In this document: piece by piece, positions 27,037-36,226 of the stretch
Layout: the number at the start of each line of letters is the position of its first letter
Numbering within the stretch: position 1 is the stretch's first letter
DNA from: Thermoplasmatales archaeon I-plasma
GTDB lineage: Archaea > Thermoplasmatota > Thermoplasmata > Thermoplasmatales > GCA-001856825
DNA length: 64,000 nucleotides
Direction: 5' to 3'
Assembly: GCA_001856825.1 (NCBI GenBank)
Contig: ATMD01000001.1
Location: 178,581-242,580 of the forward strand
Notes under the pieces: generated by a model
What the model saw: only the letters and a program-made list of their open reading frames with translations
Databases searched by the model: none
Told to the model about the DNA's origin: nothing
Made by a program: the position numbers and the translations under genes

Positions 27037-28308
27037 ATGGGGATTTTCGTGTTCAGCGACTCGCAAGAGAAGATAGATGCTTCATTCAAGTTTCTGCTCA
27101 TTTCCAGATCAGCAAGAAGCATCTCCCTCATCTTCGTCACTCTTGCATTTTCCCTTTATCTCAGCAAGCTAGGTTATGGCGTTGTATTCATCGGGCTCAT
27201 ATTCATCCCTATCATACTTTTCAACATGGTCTTCTCCATCATCCTAGGCGTCTTGGGGGACAGGATAGGTTACAGCAGGGCGCTGATTGTTGGAGAACTT
27301 CTCCCCCTGATAGGACTGGCAGGCCTGGCAGCCTCTACTAACATCTACGTGATTGCAACATCAGCAATAATAACGGGAATAACTGGAACAGCCGGTGGAA
27401 TGAGGGGGGCCTTCTCGCCGGGAACGACTGCATTCGTTGCAAGCAACTGGCCTGACGAAATAAACAGGGTAAATCGCATTGCAAGGATGAGCGTTGTTGC
27501 TTCCCTTTCTTCAATAGTGGGCAGTCTCTTCCTCGTTTCGCATGGCTATCTCACACCATACTTTGGGACGATTGGAACGTTCAGGTTCCTGTTTGGAATA
27601 TCCTTCGCAATCCTCTTCATTTCATTCATATCCCTTCTATTCCTGAAGGAGAGGAAAAGACCAAAGAAAACAAGCAGGGTCATGAAAAAGGAAAGCCTCT
27701 CTTATCTTCTAAGGATATTGTGGCCGAACCTCATCAACGGGGCTGCAATAGGTATGTTCTCCCCACTCCTACCCCTGTGGTTCGAACTGAGATTCCACAT
27801 ATCCGTCTCTTCCGTCGGGGACGTTTTTACAGTTGCGTATGCAGCGACTGCCCTAGGTTCATACATATCAGGCAGATACCTCAATTCAGTGAGAATAAGG
27901 GCGATTACCGTTTCATCTGTCACCAGGCTGTTCCAGGGCATCATTCTAGTGCTGATGGCCTTCTCTCCACTGGGCATATTAGCTTTCGGCTTTTATGCTG
28001 TGAGGAGCACCGTAGCAGGAATGGGGATGCCCATGAGGACTGCAATAAATGTCAGGGGAATCGGCAACGAAGACTACGGGACCGCTTCCAGCATTCAGGG
28101 AGTAGCTACCAGGGCTTCACAGAGCACTTCAGGAATCTCTGGGTATCTGATGGATGCGTATCTACCTTCAACCCTATTCATAGGTGGAGCACTCCAGATA
28201 ATAGGTGCAGCTGTCTATTACAGTGTCATAAGGAGCTGGGAGAAGCAGCATGAAGTGGTCGAAAACGGAATTCCTGACAAGGATGGCATCCCCCCTGCTG
28301 AAAAATAG
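27037..28308 (+). CDS. MFS transporter, drug/metabolite efflux type
   Basis: 423 residues with about 12 hydrophobic helices in two halves and a cytoplasmic basic loop near residue 205-225 (LKERKRPKKTSRVMKK). The loop between helices 2 and 3 reads GVLGDRIGYSRAL, matching the MFS motif A (GxLaDrxGrkxxl). Motif-like GTAGGMRGAFSPGT is in helix 4-5. Such loops suggest a proton antiporter, but no substrate can be inferred. The ATG at 27037 is the first plausible start. Confidence 0.85.
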   Translation: MGIFVFSDSQEKIDASFKFLLISRSARSISLIFVTLAFSLYLSKLGYGVVFIGLIFIPIILFNMVFSIILGVLGDRIGYSRALIVGELLPLIGLAGLAASTNIYVIATSAIITGITGTAGGMRGAFSPGTTAFVASNWPDEINRVNRIARMSVVASLSSIVGSLFLVSHGYLTPYFGTIGTFRFLFGISFAILFISFISLLFLKERKRPKKTSRVMKKESLSYLLRILWPNLINGAAIGMFSPLLPLWFELRFHISVSSVGDVFTVAYAATALGSYISGRYLNSVRIRAITVSSVTRLFQGIILVLMAFSPLGILAFGFYAVRSTVAGMGMPMRTAINVRGIGNEDYGTASSIQGVATRASQSTSGISGYLMDAYLPSTLFIGGALQIIGAAVYYSVIRSWEKQHEVVENGIPDKDGIPPAEK

Positions 28309-28350
28309 CTAAATTGGGAGAAAATCATTTCATGTTCATCAACACAAAAA

Positions 28351-28360
28351 ACTTTTAATT
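28351..28360 (+). promoter_or_regulatory. TATA box of the peroxiredoxin gene
   Basis: ACTTTTAATT centred about 26 bases before the ATG at 28381, which predicts a leaderless message. Confidence 0.5.
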
Positions 28361-28380
28361 TCAAGCAACATAAAACGCAC

Positions 28381-29040
28381 ATGACAGAGGCAGTAATTGA
28401 AACGCCTACCATACCAAAGATCGGGGACAGGGCACCAGATTTCCAGGCAAACTCTTCAAAGGGACCGATATCCCTCAAGGATTTCAAGGGGAAGTGGGTG
28501 ATACTTTTCTCTCACCCGGCAGATTTTACGCCAGTATGCACGACTGAATTCATAGAATTCGCAAGGAAGTATGATGAGTTCGAGAAGAGGAATGCACAGC
28601 TAATAGGGTTGAGCATAGATTCCGTATATTCCCACATAGCCTGGCTTCTGCAGATGGAGAAGATTTACGGAGTTGAGGTGAAGTTCCCGGTGATCGCTGA
28701 CCTGAACATGAACGTTTCACACCTCTACGGGCTCATACATGAGCACGCAAGTGCAACAAGCACTGTAAGGGCAGTATTCTTCATAGATCCGGAAGGTGTC
28801 GTGAGAGCTCTTATCTACTATCCTGCAAGCACTGGTAGGAACATTGATGAGATACTGAGGGTTCTGGACTCATTGACATATGCTGATTCGTTCATCATTG
28901 CAACACCAGCCAACTGGAAGGCAGGTGACGATGTGATAGTTCCTCAGCCGGCAACACTTCAGGCAGCGAAGGACAGGTTGAAGGACAAGAACCTCAACGT
29001 CAAGGACTGGTTCCTGGCAATTAAGAAGTCCCCTAAGTGA
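28381..29040 (+). CDS. Peroxiredoxin (AhpC/TSA, archaeal Prx6-like) with a single cysteine
   Basis: 219 residues, reduces H2O2 and organic peroxides. The active-site loop PADFTPVCTTEF holds the peroxidatic Cys53; the conserved Thr and later Arg (TSTVRAVFFIDPEG) complete the site. Archaeal relatives of this length normally carry resolving cysteines near the C-terminus (a CxDWxxC-type region). Here the matching segment reads NVKDWFLAIKK and there is no other cysteine in the whole protein, so it should work as a 1-Cys enzyme. Monocistronic: own TATA box and T-rich end. Confidence 0.92.
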   Translation: MTEAVIETPTIPKIGDRAPDFQANSSKGPISLKDFKGKWVILFSHPADFTPVCTTEFIEFARKYDEFEKRNAQLIGLSIDSVYSHIAWLLQMEKIYGVEVKFPVIADLNMNVSHLYGLIHEHASATSTVRAVFFIDPEGVVRALIYYPASTGRNIDEILRVLDSLTYADSFIIATPANWKAGDDVIVPQPATLQAAKDRLKDKNLNVKDWFLAIKKSPK

Positions 29041-29070
29041 TCTTCTTATTTTTCTATTTTTTTAATTGCA
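29041..29070 (+). terminator. T-rich transcription end after the peroxiredoxin gene
   Basis: Directly after the stop codon the plus strand has CTTATTTTTCTATTTTTTTAA, a run of T tracts without a hairpin, as in archaeal intrinsic termination. Confidence 0.45.
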
Positions 29071-29117
29071 AAGATACTGCGATATAATAATAAGTGTTTT
29101 CATATTCACTGTTGATC

Positions 29118-29645
29118 ATGGCAGACGACAATCAGCACGTGAGGAGGTTCCATGGAAGAAGGCCATTTGACATCGACGATGAGGCCGTTGTGGACTTTCT
29201 GGATATCAGGAAGGGGATGAGTGTGCTGGACGTCGGGGGAGCGGATGGGTACTATTCCGTGAAGATTGCTGCGAGGGGCGCGGACGTGACGCTGATAGAC
29301 GCTCATGATTACAATTTCAATGAACTGAACAAGGCAGGGATTAAGACGATAGTGAAGGATTTCTGCCACTTCAATGATGGTAGTTACGACTTAGTATTCA
29401 TGGCGCACGTTTATCATGACCTCTTTCACCTTTGCAGGGGGAGAACTCTAGAAAATCTCTCTAATATTGCAGGAAGATTCATAGCAAATCTTGATTTTAC
29501 GAAGGAAGATTTTGGGTTCGGCCCACCAGTAAGCATGAGGCTGGAAAAGGGGGAGGTGGTGGAACACATGAAATCAATAGGGTTCAGGCTAAAGAAGGAT
29601 ATTGATATCCCCTATCACTACGTGCAGTTGTTCATGAGGGAATGA
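29118..29645 (+). CDS. Class I SAM-dependent methyltransferase
   Basis: 175 residues from the ATG at 29118. Motif I MSVLDVGGADGYYSVKIA, acidic strand-2 end VTLIDAHD, motif IV YDLVFMAHVYHDL, and the C-terminal beta hairpin with YHYVQLFM. The conserved His/Asp in VYHDL resembles methyltransferases of the COG2226 group, substrate unknown. A TATA-like GATATAATAA at 29081-29090 supports a start near 29118 rather than an upstream TTG at 29094. Confidence 0.8.
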   Translation: MADDNQHVRRFHGRRPFDIDDEAVVDFLDIRKGMSVLDVGGADGYYSVKIAARGADVTLIDAHDYNFNELNKAGIKTIVKDFCHFNDGSYDLVFMAHVYHDLFHLCRGRTLENLSNIAGRFIANLDFTKEDFGFGPPVSMRLEKGEVVEHMKSIGFRLKKDIDIPYHYVQLFMRE

Positions 29646-29730
29646 TTTTCCATACTTCACACATTTCTTATGCCATAGGTGGAAGAACGACAAGAGTTAT
29701 ACTTTGATGGATTGGAAAGATTAAATACTC

Positions 29731-29741
29731 GCTATAAATAT
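29731..29741 (+). promoter_or_regulatory. TATA box of the PRC-barrel gene
   Basis: GCTATAAATAT lies about 22-25 bases before the ATG at 29756, again predicting a leaderless transcript. Confidence 0.5.
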
Positions 29742-29755
29742 TAAAAGGATACAAT

Positions 29756-30010
29756 ATGGAGACTGACGTCACCAATCTCATTGGGCTTGAAATTTTCAGC
29801 GACAAGGGTTACAGGCTTGGCAGTGTAAACGACGTTATTGTCGATTTTGACGCTCAAACAATCTATGGGCTGTACGTGGAAAGAACTAACGACGGACTTG
29901 TCGAAGATGGCGTTTCCGTACTGGTACCATACAGGTGGGTAAGGGCTGTAGGGGATGTCATAATCCTCAAGAGATTCCCCACATTCGTATCCGTTTCAGC
30001 AACTGAATAA
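29756..30010 (+). CDS. PRC-barrel domain protein
   Basis: 84 residues forming one PRC barrel: NLIGLEIFSDKGYRLGSVNDVIVDFDAQTIYGLYV then VLVPYRWVRAVGDVIIL. Archaeal stand-alone PRC-barrel proteins of this size are common and thought to act in RNA or division-related complexes; for this one the partner is unknown. Own promoter; convergent with gltX, 45 bases away. Confidence 0.88.
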   Translation: METDVTNLIGLEIFSDKGYRLGSVNDVIVDFDAQTIYGLYVERTNDGLVEDGVSVLVPYRWVRAVGDVIILKRFPTFVSVSATE

Positions 30011-30055
30011 GCAACAATTTTTCTTCAATCACTTCTGCTTCAGTGCTACAGAAAT

Positions 30056-31747
30056 TCAAGGATGAGTAAAACAGCCGATTTTATCGTTCAATATATTCAC
30101 GTAACCGTATCTCTCTAACTGGTGGACTGTGTTCATATAGTTGAGCGCATCCTTCTCCAGCAGTCCGCTGTCAGTTGAGCCATCCGGTTTAAGGATCTCG
30201 AAAGGTATTCCGTTCCCAGAAAGCCAGTGGATAATTGGAACCTTGCCAATGGGCCGATTGGGGTTCCATTTCTGTATGTCCTCGTTTATGCTTTCCCCAA
30301 GATATTCTATTCTCTCACCGTCTATCTTGAAGTAACCGAGGTCCTTCAGCCGCACGAGTTCACCGTTGTATTTCTGGAAATCTTGTGAGGCTAAGGCTAT
30401 CTCCCCCCTGCGGACTTCGTAATGCCTCATCTTCTGGTCATCCGATTTACCTGCCTGCGGGAACAAAGGAATGTCAGCAGTCAGCACTCCGTCGAAATCA
30501 AATTCCAGGGATACGGGATCGTTTATGAAGAAGTGCCTTGGGGATCTTCCATCAATGATCTTCCTGTTGAATGAATAGAATATCTCCCAGGAGAAAGTTG
30601 TGTCAACGCTTCCAATCCCTGACTCAATGTAATATTTCCTTATGGCAAGCGGATCGAAACCCCTCTTCTTCAGCGCCAGCAGCGTGCCAAGCTTTGGATC
30701 GTCCCATCCCGAGTATTCACCATTCCTTATGCCCTTCTTGATCAGGGATGTTTTGAGAATGGCATGCTCAATGGAAACCTTGCCATAGTGAAGGTAGAAA
30801 GGCATCTTCCAGTTCCTGTAACTGAAAATGTACTTCTGCTTCTCAGTATTAGCAGTATGGTCCTTGCCCCTTATCACATGGGTTAGCCCAAGATAGTGGT
30901 CGTCAACTGCAACAGAGAAATTCATCATGGGATATGCCTTGTACCTGTCACCCTCAAGAGGGTGTGGTGCGTCAACAATCCTGAAGGCTATGAAGTCCCT
31001 TATCGCTGGGTTGGGGTGATTGAGGTCAGTCTTCACAACAGCATAAACCTCCCCCTTCTCATATTCACCCACAACCATCTTTTCCCATCTCTCAAGATTC
31101 TCCTCCGGAGTCTCATCCCTCTCCCTGATTGGCATTCCCGCCTGCCTCTTCGCCTTGAACTCTTCTGTGGGCGTAGTAGCAACGTACGCCTTCCCTATCT
31201 CTATGAGCTTTTTCATCTCATCGTAATAGATGTTGAATCTCTTCGATTGTATCACCAGATCAGTGAAATTCACATCCAGCCACCTGAGGTCGTCCTGTAT
31301 CATCTGGTATGCTTCAGGCTCGATGTTCGCGGGGTTGGTATCCTCTATCCTGAGTATCAGCTTCCCCCCATACCTCCTGAAGTATTCGTCATTCAGGATG
31401 GACATCCTCGCATGGCCGATGTGGAGGGGTCCTGACGGCGAGGGGGCGAGCCTCATGACCACCCCGTCCTTCCCGACATCTGGAAGATCAGGGAGCTTCT
31501 TCTCCTCTTCCTTCTGTGTCGTCACCAGCAGCTCGGGGAAGTCCCTCTGGATTATGTTTCTCATCTCATCCTTAGTGAGGGAATTGACCTCATCCACCAC
31601 TTCCCTTATGACTGGAATGAGGGACTTGAGGTTCTTGCGTTCCTGCGGGAAAAGGCCAATTGTTTTCGAAACAACTGAATTGAAGTCGGCCTTACCGTCG
31701 TGCTCAAGTGCGTTGAAACACGCTATTGCCCTTATCTTTTCTCTCAC
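30056..31747 (-). CDS. gltX: Glutamyl-tRNA synthetase (archaeal type)
   Basis: 563 residues. The class I HIGH signature is at 109-112 in SPSGPLHIGHAR, the KMSKS-equivalent is LKTSLIKKGI, and RIEDTNPANIEPEAY, RGKDHTANTEKQKYI and the C-terminal beta-barrel anticodon domain identify the archaeal/eukaryotic GluRS group. An ~85-residue helical N-terminal extension is usual in archaea. GTG start at 31747 behind a GGAGG about 13 bases upstream; it lies inside the end of nog1 (44-base overlap), so it is cotranscribed and probably coupled. Confidence 0.95.
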   Translation of the reverse strand: MREKIRAIACFNALEHDGKADFNSVVSKTIGLFPQERKNLKSLIPVIREVVDEVNSLTKDEMRNIIQRDFPELLVTTQKEEEKKLPDLPDVGKDGVVMRLAPSPSGPLHIGHARMSILNDEYFRRYGGKLILRIEDTNPANIEPEAYQMIQDDLRWLDVNFTDLVIQSKRFNIYYDEMKKLIEIGKAYVATTPTEEFKAKRQAGMPIRERDETPEENLERWEKMVVGEYEKGEVYAVVKTDLNHPNPAIRDFIAFRIVDAPHPLEGDRYKAYPMMNFSVAVDDHYLGLTHVIRGKDHTANTEKQKYIFSYRNWKMPFYLHYGKVSIEHAILKTSLIKKGIRNGEYSGWDDPKLGTLLALKKRGFDPLAIRKYYIESGIGSVDTTFSWEIFYSFNRKIIDGRSPRHFFINDPVSLEFDFDGVLTADIPLFPQAGKSDDQKMRHYEVRRGEIALASQDFQKYNGELVRLKDLGYFKIDGERIEYLGESINEDIQKWNPNRPIGKVPIIHWLSGNGIPFEILKPDGSTDSGLLEKDALNYMNTVHQLERYGYVNILNDKIGCFTHP

Positions 31748-32687
31748 GTATGTTCTCCTCCATCTTCTTCTTCAGTTCTTCTATCCCCTCTCCTGTTTCA
31801 CATGAAATCTTTATGTTGTCGCTGTCCGTTCTTTCAACGTCAATCTTGTTTTCAACTATGAGGACATTCTTCCCTAGGTCCTTCAGGGAATCACAGAGCT
31901 TCTGCTGTTCTTCCAGCCTGTAGCCGCACTCCTCTGTCGGGTCCATCATGCACACCACTAGATTCCCTATGTTCTCTATAGCAGCAAGTGCAACTCGCTC
32001 AATGGTGTTGTGGTTCTTCCTGTTCAGTAGACCGGGGACGTCAAGCACCTCATATATGCTGGCTCCCATCTTCATCATGCCCACGTTAATGCTCTTTGTA
32101 GTGAAGGGGTAATCAGCAATTTCAGGTGTGAGGTTTGTGAGCTTGGATATGAGTGAAGACTTCCCAACGTTCGGGAAGCCTGCTATTATGATTATCTTCA
32201 TCTCCCTACTCACCTGCGGCACCTTCTTCAGCGCCTCCCTTGCCTCCCTGAGGAATGAGAGTGATTCGTCCATGTCCTCTATGATGGACGAAAATCTACC
32301 GTAGAAGGAGGACCTGAATCTTGCTATCACCGTCATATTTGGTGCCTTCTTTATCCCCCTTATGGAATTTGTTGCAAGTTCCGTTATCTTTGTCCTTGCC
32401 CATTTGAGATTGTTGAGTGACCTTTCGTACTCCCTGCCGTTGACCATTATGAACAGGACGTCCCTCTCGAACCTGTCCAGGTCATCGAATTTTGGGAAAC
32501 CGTCGTACACCCTACCCAGTGCTTTCTTGGCAGTGGCCTCCATCAGCTTTATCTTCTGTATGGAAACGGACTTGAGCTTGTTCAGGAAGCTTGGAAGGTA
32601 AATGTTCTGTACCTTGTTAACTCCCTTGAAGCTCCTCTCTATTATTTCCTTTGAATCTGGGACTGTTGGAATCCTTTCAGGTATCAC
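31704..32687 (-). CDS. Nog1-type GTPase (large-subunit ribosome assembly)
   Basis: 327 residues. A helical N-terminal domain (~160 residues) with NLKWARTKITELATNSI precedes an Obg-type G domain: G1 GFPNVGKSS (170-178), G2 YPFTTKSI, G3 DVPGLL, G4 NKID, G5-like SCETGEGI. This is the archaeal Nog1 layout. The ATG overlaps the pheT stop (ATGA at 32684-32687), and the end overlaps gltX. Confidence 0.92.
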   Translation of the reverse strand: MIPERIPTVPDSKEIIERSFKGVNKVQNIYLPSFLNKLKSVSIQKIKLMEATAKKALGRVYDGFPKFDDLDRFERDVLFIMVNGREYERSLNNLKWARTKITELATNSIRGIKKAPNMTVIARFRSSFYGRFSSIIEDMDESLSFLREAREALKKVPQVSREMKIIIIAGFPNVGKSSLISKLTNLTPEIADYPFTTKSINVGMMKMGASIYEVLDVPGLLNRKNHNTIERVALAAIENIGNLVVCMMDPTEECGYRLEEQQKLCDSLKDLGKNVLIVENKIDVERTDSDNIKISCETGEGIEELKKKMEENIRERKDKGNSVFQRT

Positions 32688-34258
32688 GACATGACCTCTT
32701 GTATGTCCAGCTCGCCCATAACTACTGGCATCTTCATTCCCACGTTCCTCAAAATTCTGGGGTGTACTTCACCGAAGAATCCTATCTTCCTCTCTCCAAT
32801 CTTGATTCCTGCCACCCTTCCCGGTGCGTACATCGCCTGTTCGTCCCTTATTATCTCGTATTTCTCTATCCCCAGGTCCTCTAGAACGCCTACGAAAATG
32901 CCCTTGATCTCTGAGAAGGAAGCAGTCCTGTCAGCTATTCCAATGCCCAGAACGTCCTTCTCCTTCCCTTCCACAAATACGCTCCCAATCTCGTATATCC
33001 TTTGAGGGTATGGGTTGCGGAAGTTGTTCATGAACGTCTGCATGAGCGAGGGGGACATCCTCGTCCTGACCATGTCCTGCTCCTGGCTGACGGGGTTCAT
33101 TATTTCCATACCTTCATCGCTGAAGCCGTATGTGGCGATGTACCTCTTGTTCACGAGGACGCTGCTGACGCTCTCGTTCAGGTCATAACCAACCAAAAGA
33201 TGCCTGAGCTTGCTTTCTATGGACCTCAATGGGTCAGCCTTCCCGTAGCTTACAAAACCTTCCCTCCTCCTCTGTACCCTATCGTAGCCCAGCCCCTTGA
33301 AAATATCCTCTATGACATCAATATCCGCTATAATGTCAGTCCTGTAGAGTGGTATAACAACGCTGTCTCCGTTGAACCCGTAACCCATCCTGTCCAATGA
33401 TGAATGAATCTCCTGCTCTGAAAGGTCATATCCAAGGATCTTCTTCATTGACTGCCTTGAGACGTTCCTCTCCTGATACTCTATTTCCGGAACGATCTTC
33501 CCATTCATCTTCAGTGTGGAAATGGTTCCTGATGGGTAGGAGAGTGCTGTTAACATTAGGATTATTGTCCTGTCAACTGCATTCTTGCTTGTCCCCTCAA
33601 CGTCCACCAGTATGTCCTCAGTATCTTCCGTTACCGTAGTTATGGATGAGTTGAGTATTGGCGGCAGGGAGAATATGCGCCCATCAGAATCAATGAGGCT
33701 GGGTATCTTATCAGGGACCAGGTCACCGTATTCCAGCGCTTTCTGGTTGCTCTTCATGAAATCGCTTATCTGCACTTCCTCCTTCTCACCGAGCGGAATG
33801 AACATCTTGTCCCTTGTCACTTCTGCATACGTAATTGGAAATTTAACCTTCTTGAGGTCGTGGAGTCCTATTGAAGACAGCTTCCTGTTCCTTCCAATGG
33901 AGAGATGGATCTTCTCCTGGAAATCTATTATCTCCTTTATGAAGTTCCTTACCCTTGCACCACGTACAATCCCCACGGAAAAATAAGGCCTGTAGGCAGG
34001 CGGATGGGAGATCACCTCAAAGACCTCTTCCCTTATATTCTGGGTTGTGAAGTGCTCCAGTCCTTCGTATGTCCTTATGGCCCTGCTTACACCCTGTATG
34101 GAGTATAGGTCTGGCCTATCTGGATTGAATTCCATGACAATGTCCCCTTCCTCCTTCCTGGCTTCCCCTCCTAGGAGCCATGGAACCTTCAAGAGTCTCT
34201 CCTCCGTGACTCCAGTGATGTCTGAAAGCTTCTTCTCGTCGAATCTGACTAATACCAT
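32684..34258 (-). CDS. pheT: Phenylalanyl-tRNA synthetase beta subunit
   Basis: 524 residues, archaeal-type beta subunit without the bacterial N-terminal EMAP domain. Recognisable parts are the B1-like N-terminus (LLKVPWLLGGEARKEEGDIVMEFNPDRPDLYSIQG), the B3/4 editing region, the B5 domain (MKKILGYDLSEQEIHSSLDRMGYGF and YRTDIIADIDVIEDIFKGLGYD) and the catalytic-like domain (NPVSQEQDMVRTRMSPSLMQTF, EIGSVF, GFFGEVHP). First gene of the pheT-nog1-gltX operon. The alpha subunit is not in the window. Confidence 0.95.
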   Translation of the reverse strand: MVLVRFDEKKLSDITGVTEERLLKVPWLLGGEARKEEGDIVMEFNPDRPDLYSIQGVSRAIRTYEGLEHFTTQNIREEVFEVISHPPAYRPYFSVGIVRGARVRNFIKEIIDFQEKIHLSIGRNRKLSSIGLHDLKKVKFPITYAEVTRDKMFIPLGEKEEVQISDFMKSNQKALEYGDLVPDKIPSLIDSDGRIFSLPPILNSSITTVTEDTEDILVDVEGTSKNAVDRTIILMLTALSYPSGTISTLKMNGKIVPEIEYQERNVSRQSMKKILGYDLSEQEIHSSLDRMGYGFNGDSVVIPLYRTDIIADIDVIEDIFKGLGYDRVQRRREGFVSYGKADPLRSIESKLRHLLVGYDLNESVSSVLVNKRYIATYGFSDEGMEIMNPVSQEQDMVRTRMSPSLMQTFMNNFRNPYPQRIYEIGSVFVEGKEKDVLGIGIADRTASFSEIKGIFVGVLEDLGIEKYEIIRDEQAMYAPGRVAGIKIGERKIGFFGEVHPRILRNVGMKMPVVMGELDIQEVMS

Positions 34259-34527
34259 TCAGGAAGGGATATGGAATCCGTATTTATAGCTAAGGAGATT
34301 TGCTTGCATCGAGAAGCGGCTGTGAGATAATCCTGATTGTTCACTCTATGGTCACTTCCTCACAATTCTTTCAACAAATGGATGGATATGTTGTTGAATT
34401 ACCTGATTTGAGGCTACTTGAATTTTGCCTTGGATATTGCTTCATTTCAATGATATAGGAAGAATTGCATTCCGCAACTGCATCAACAGCCTTTCCGATC
34501 ACGCAATGTCCAATTAAGCTACCAAAA

Positions 34528-34540
34528 AAGTATTTATTAA
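34528..34540 (+). promoter_or_regulatory. TATA box of rps3ae
   Basis: AAGTATTTATTAA lies about 40 bases before the TTG start at 34574, giving a leader of roughly 12-15 bases. The rest of the 34259-34573 interval shows no gene. Confidence 0.45.
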
Positions 34541-34573
34541 CTCAAACGTTGCCGATAGAAGAGATGGTAGTGT

Positions 34574-35251
34574 TTGGCTAAGGAGAAAACAAGCAGAGTT
34601 GCTGCAAAGAAAGTGAAGGACAAGTGGAAGGCAAAGAGCTGGTATACTATACTCGCAAACGAGTCTTACGGTAAGAAAGAAATAGGGAGCTCACCTGCAT
34701 CCTCACCAGAAGATATGGTCGGAAGGATAGCAGAAGCATCTCTTTCTGATATCACAGGAGATTACAAGCAAAGTCATGTTAAGTTATTTTTCAGGGTAAT
34801 CAAAACGGAGGGGGACAGGGCATTCACTGAGTTCGAGGGGCACGAGATTAACCAGGACTACATAAGAAGGATGATCAGGAGGAGGAAGACAAGGATCGAT
34901 CTAGTTGTGAATACTGTCACTTCTGACAACGTTTATCTTAGGATAAAGCCAATAGTTGTTGTGGACAGGAAGGTCATAAACAACGTTGAGACTGGTATAA
35001 GGAACAAGGTGGCAGAATTTTTGAAGGCCAAAGCGAAGGAACAGACGTTCACACAGTTTGTCGTCTATATGCTTTCAACACAGATTTACAACGACCTTTA
35101 TGAACAGATAAAGGTCATCTATCCGGCAAAGAAGATTGAGATAAGAAGCTCTGAGGTTTATGTGCCAACAAAGGAAATAGGGCGGGAAGAGAAGGTAGAG
35201 GCTGAGCCGGTGGAAGAAGAGGAAGAGGAGTCTGAAGCCGGGGTAGCTTAG
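34574..35251 (+). CDS. rps3ae: Small-subunit ribosomal protein eS1 (S3Ae)
   Basis: 225 residues, normal length. Family landmarks: KVKDKWKAKSWYTILAN near the start, GRIAEASLSDITGDYKQSHVKLFFRV, DYIRRMIRRRKTRID, and FVVYMLSTQIYNDLYEQIKVIYPAKKIEIRSSEV near the end, then a long acidic tail (VEEEEEESEAG). TTG start. The last five codons including the TAG stop lie inside the downstream tRNA-Met gene. Confidence 0.95.
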   Translation: MAKEKTSRVAAKKVKDKWKAKSWYTILANESYGKKEIGSSPASSPEDMVGRIAEASLSDITGDYKQSHVKLFFRVIKTEGDRAFTEFEGHEINQDYIRRMIRRRKTRIDLVVNTVTSDNVYLRIKPIVVVDRKVINNVETGIRNKVAEFLKAKAKEQTFTQFVVYMLSTQIYNDLYEQIKVIYPAKKIEIRSSEVYVPTKEIGREEKVEAEPVEEEEEESEAGVA

Positions 35252-35336
35252 CTGGTGGAGCGCCGGACTCATAGGGAATAACGCTTAATCGTCCGGAGAA
35301 ATCCGGAGGCCCTGGGTTCAAATCCCAGCCCCGGCA
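35237..35336 (+). tRNA. tRNA-Met (CAT), elongator type, with 27-base intron
   Basis: Acceptor GCCGGGG pairs with CCCCGGC, discriminator A; T arm CTGGG/CCCAG; anticodon stem CCGGA/TCCGG with CAT at 35270-35272. An intron at 35274-35300 sits between positions 37 and 38. The junctions fit a bulge-helix-bulge: 3-base bulges TAG (35272-35274) and AAA (35299-35301), central helix CTC/GAG, inner helix GGA/TCC. Removal gives a 73-base tRNA. EndA (244-987) would cut it. The first 15 bases overlap the eS1 coding sequence. An Ile2 (CAT) identity cannot be fully excluded. Confidence 0.9.
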
Positions 35337-35412
35337 TACCCATACAAACTTTGCTCTTCATGTCGTGCAAGTTCCAAATTTACCCGTGTTTGTTACTGAA
35401 ATCAAAGATATT

Positions 35413-36081
35413 TTAAATGACTTGGGATGTAATCCTGAGCACAGAATTTGCCGTAGAATATATCAGCACTACACCAGCTATCGAAATGAAAGGTACGAAC
35501 AGGCCTATTATCATCATTATTCCCGCAGTTCTGAAAGTTGACTTGTTGAAGTATGTCCCAAGCCTGAACGGACCTACTATGAGTGCAAGAATCTCCCCGA
35601 TGAATGCCAATATCGATCCGATTACCAGCACCGCTATGATGCCGATAGACAGAGCAATTGCAGATGTAGAGAACAATGCCAAAGGGATGATTATGATTGA
35701 ACCTAATATTATTACAAGTAAGCCGATGAAGAACATATTTACTCCCGTATACGGGGATGAAAATTCTTTTGATACTCCTTTGAGCGCCCTGTATCCCCTC
35801 CTCAGGAAAACAAACGACAGTATCATCAGTAATGCAGCAGCAATCCCGAGCCCACCAAGAGAGAACGCAATGCCCAGGCTTACGAATGATGCAGTATGTG
35901 CAGATGAAGGTGTTGGAAATGACGTAAGGAGCTTGGGTAGGGAAAGCAGTGCAAGTATAGCAACGACAGCATCTGTCGCAAAACCAAAAAAGGAGAGAAT
36001 GGAGAATGTCCTTATGTTCCTGAGTGCCTCCAGTTCAGAAGATGTTTTGGCAATTGGATCCTGTCCCACTACCCTGTCCAT
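35413..36081 (-). CDS. DUF973-type polytopic membrane protein
   Basis: 222 residues from ATG 36081 with about five membrane helices. ELEALRNIRTFSILSFFG at the N-terminus, RRGYRALKGVSKEFSSPYTGVNMFF in the middle and FRLGTYFN later are arranged as in the archaeal DUF973 family. The ATG at 36081 is preferred to the far upstream codon at 36168 because a TATA-like TATTAATATG lies about 25 bases before it. Function unknown. Overlaps nothing; tRNA-Met ends 76 bases before its stop. Confidence 0.7.
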   Translation of the reverse strand: MDRVVGQDPIAKTSSELEALRNIRTFSILSFFGFATDAVVAILALLSLPKLLTSFPTPSSAHTASFVSLGIAFSLGGLGIAAALLMILSFVFLRRGYRALKGVSKEFSSPYTGVNMFFIGLLVIILGSIIIIPLALFSTSAIALSIGIIAVLVIGSILAFIGEILALIVGPFRLGTYFNKSTFRTAGIMMIIGLFVPFISIAGVVLIYSTANSVLRITSQVI

Positions 36082-36226
36082 TTTGTCATAATGTACGATC
36101 CATATTAATAATTTTCGAAAGGGAATAGCCAGGAATTTTAAGAAAGGGGTTTCACGGGAAGCGAACACTTTGCCTCATTAAACTCAATAGGTTTTGAACT
36201 TCGTTACTTAAACCTGCAACAAGTCT

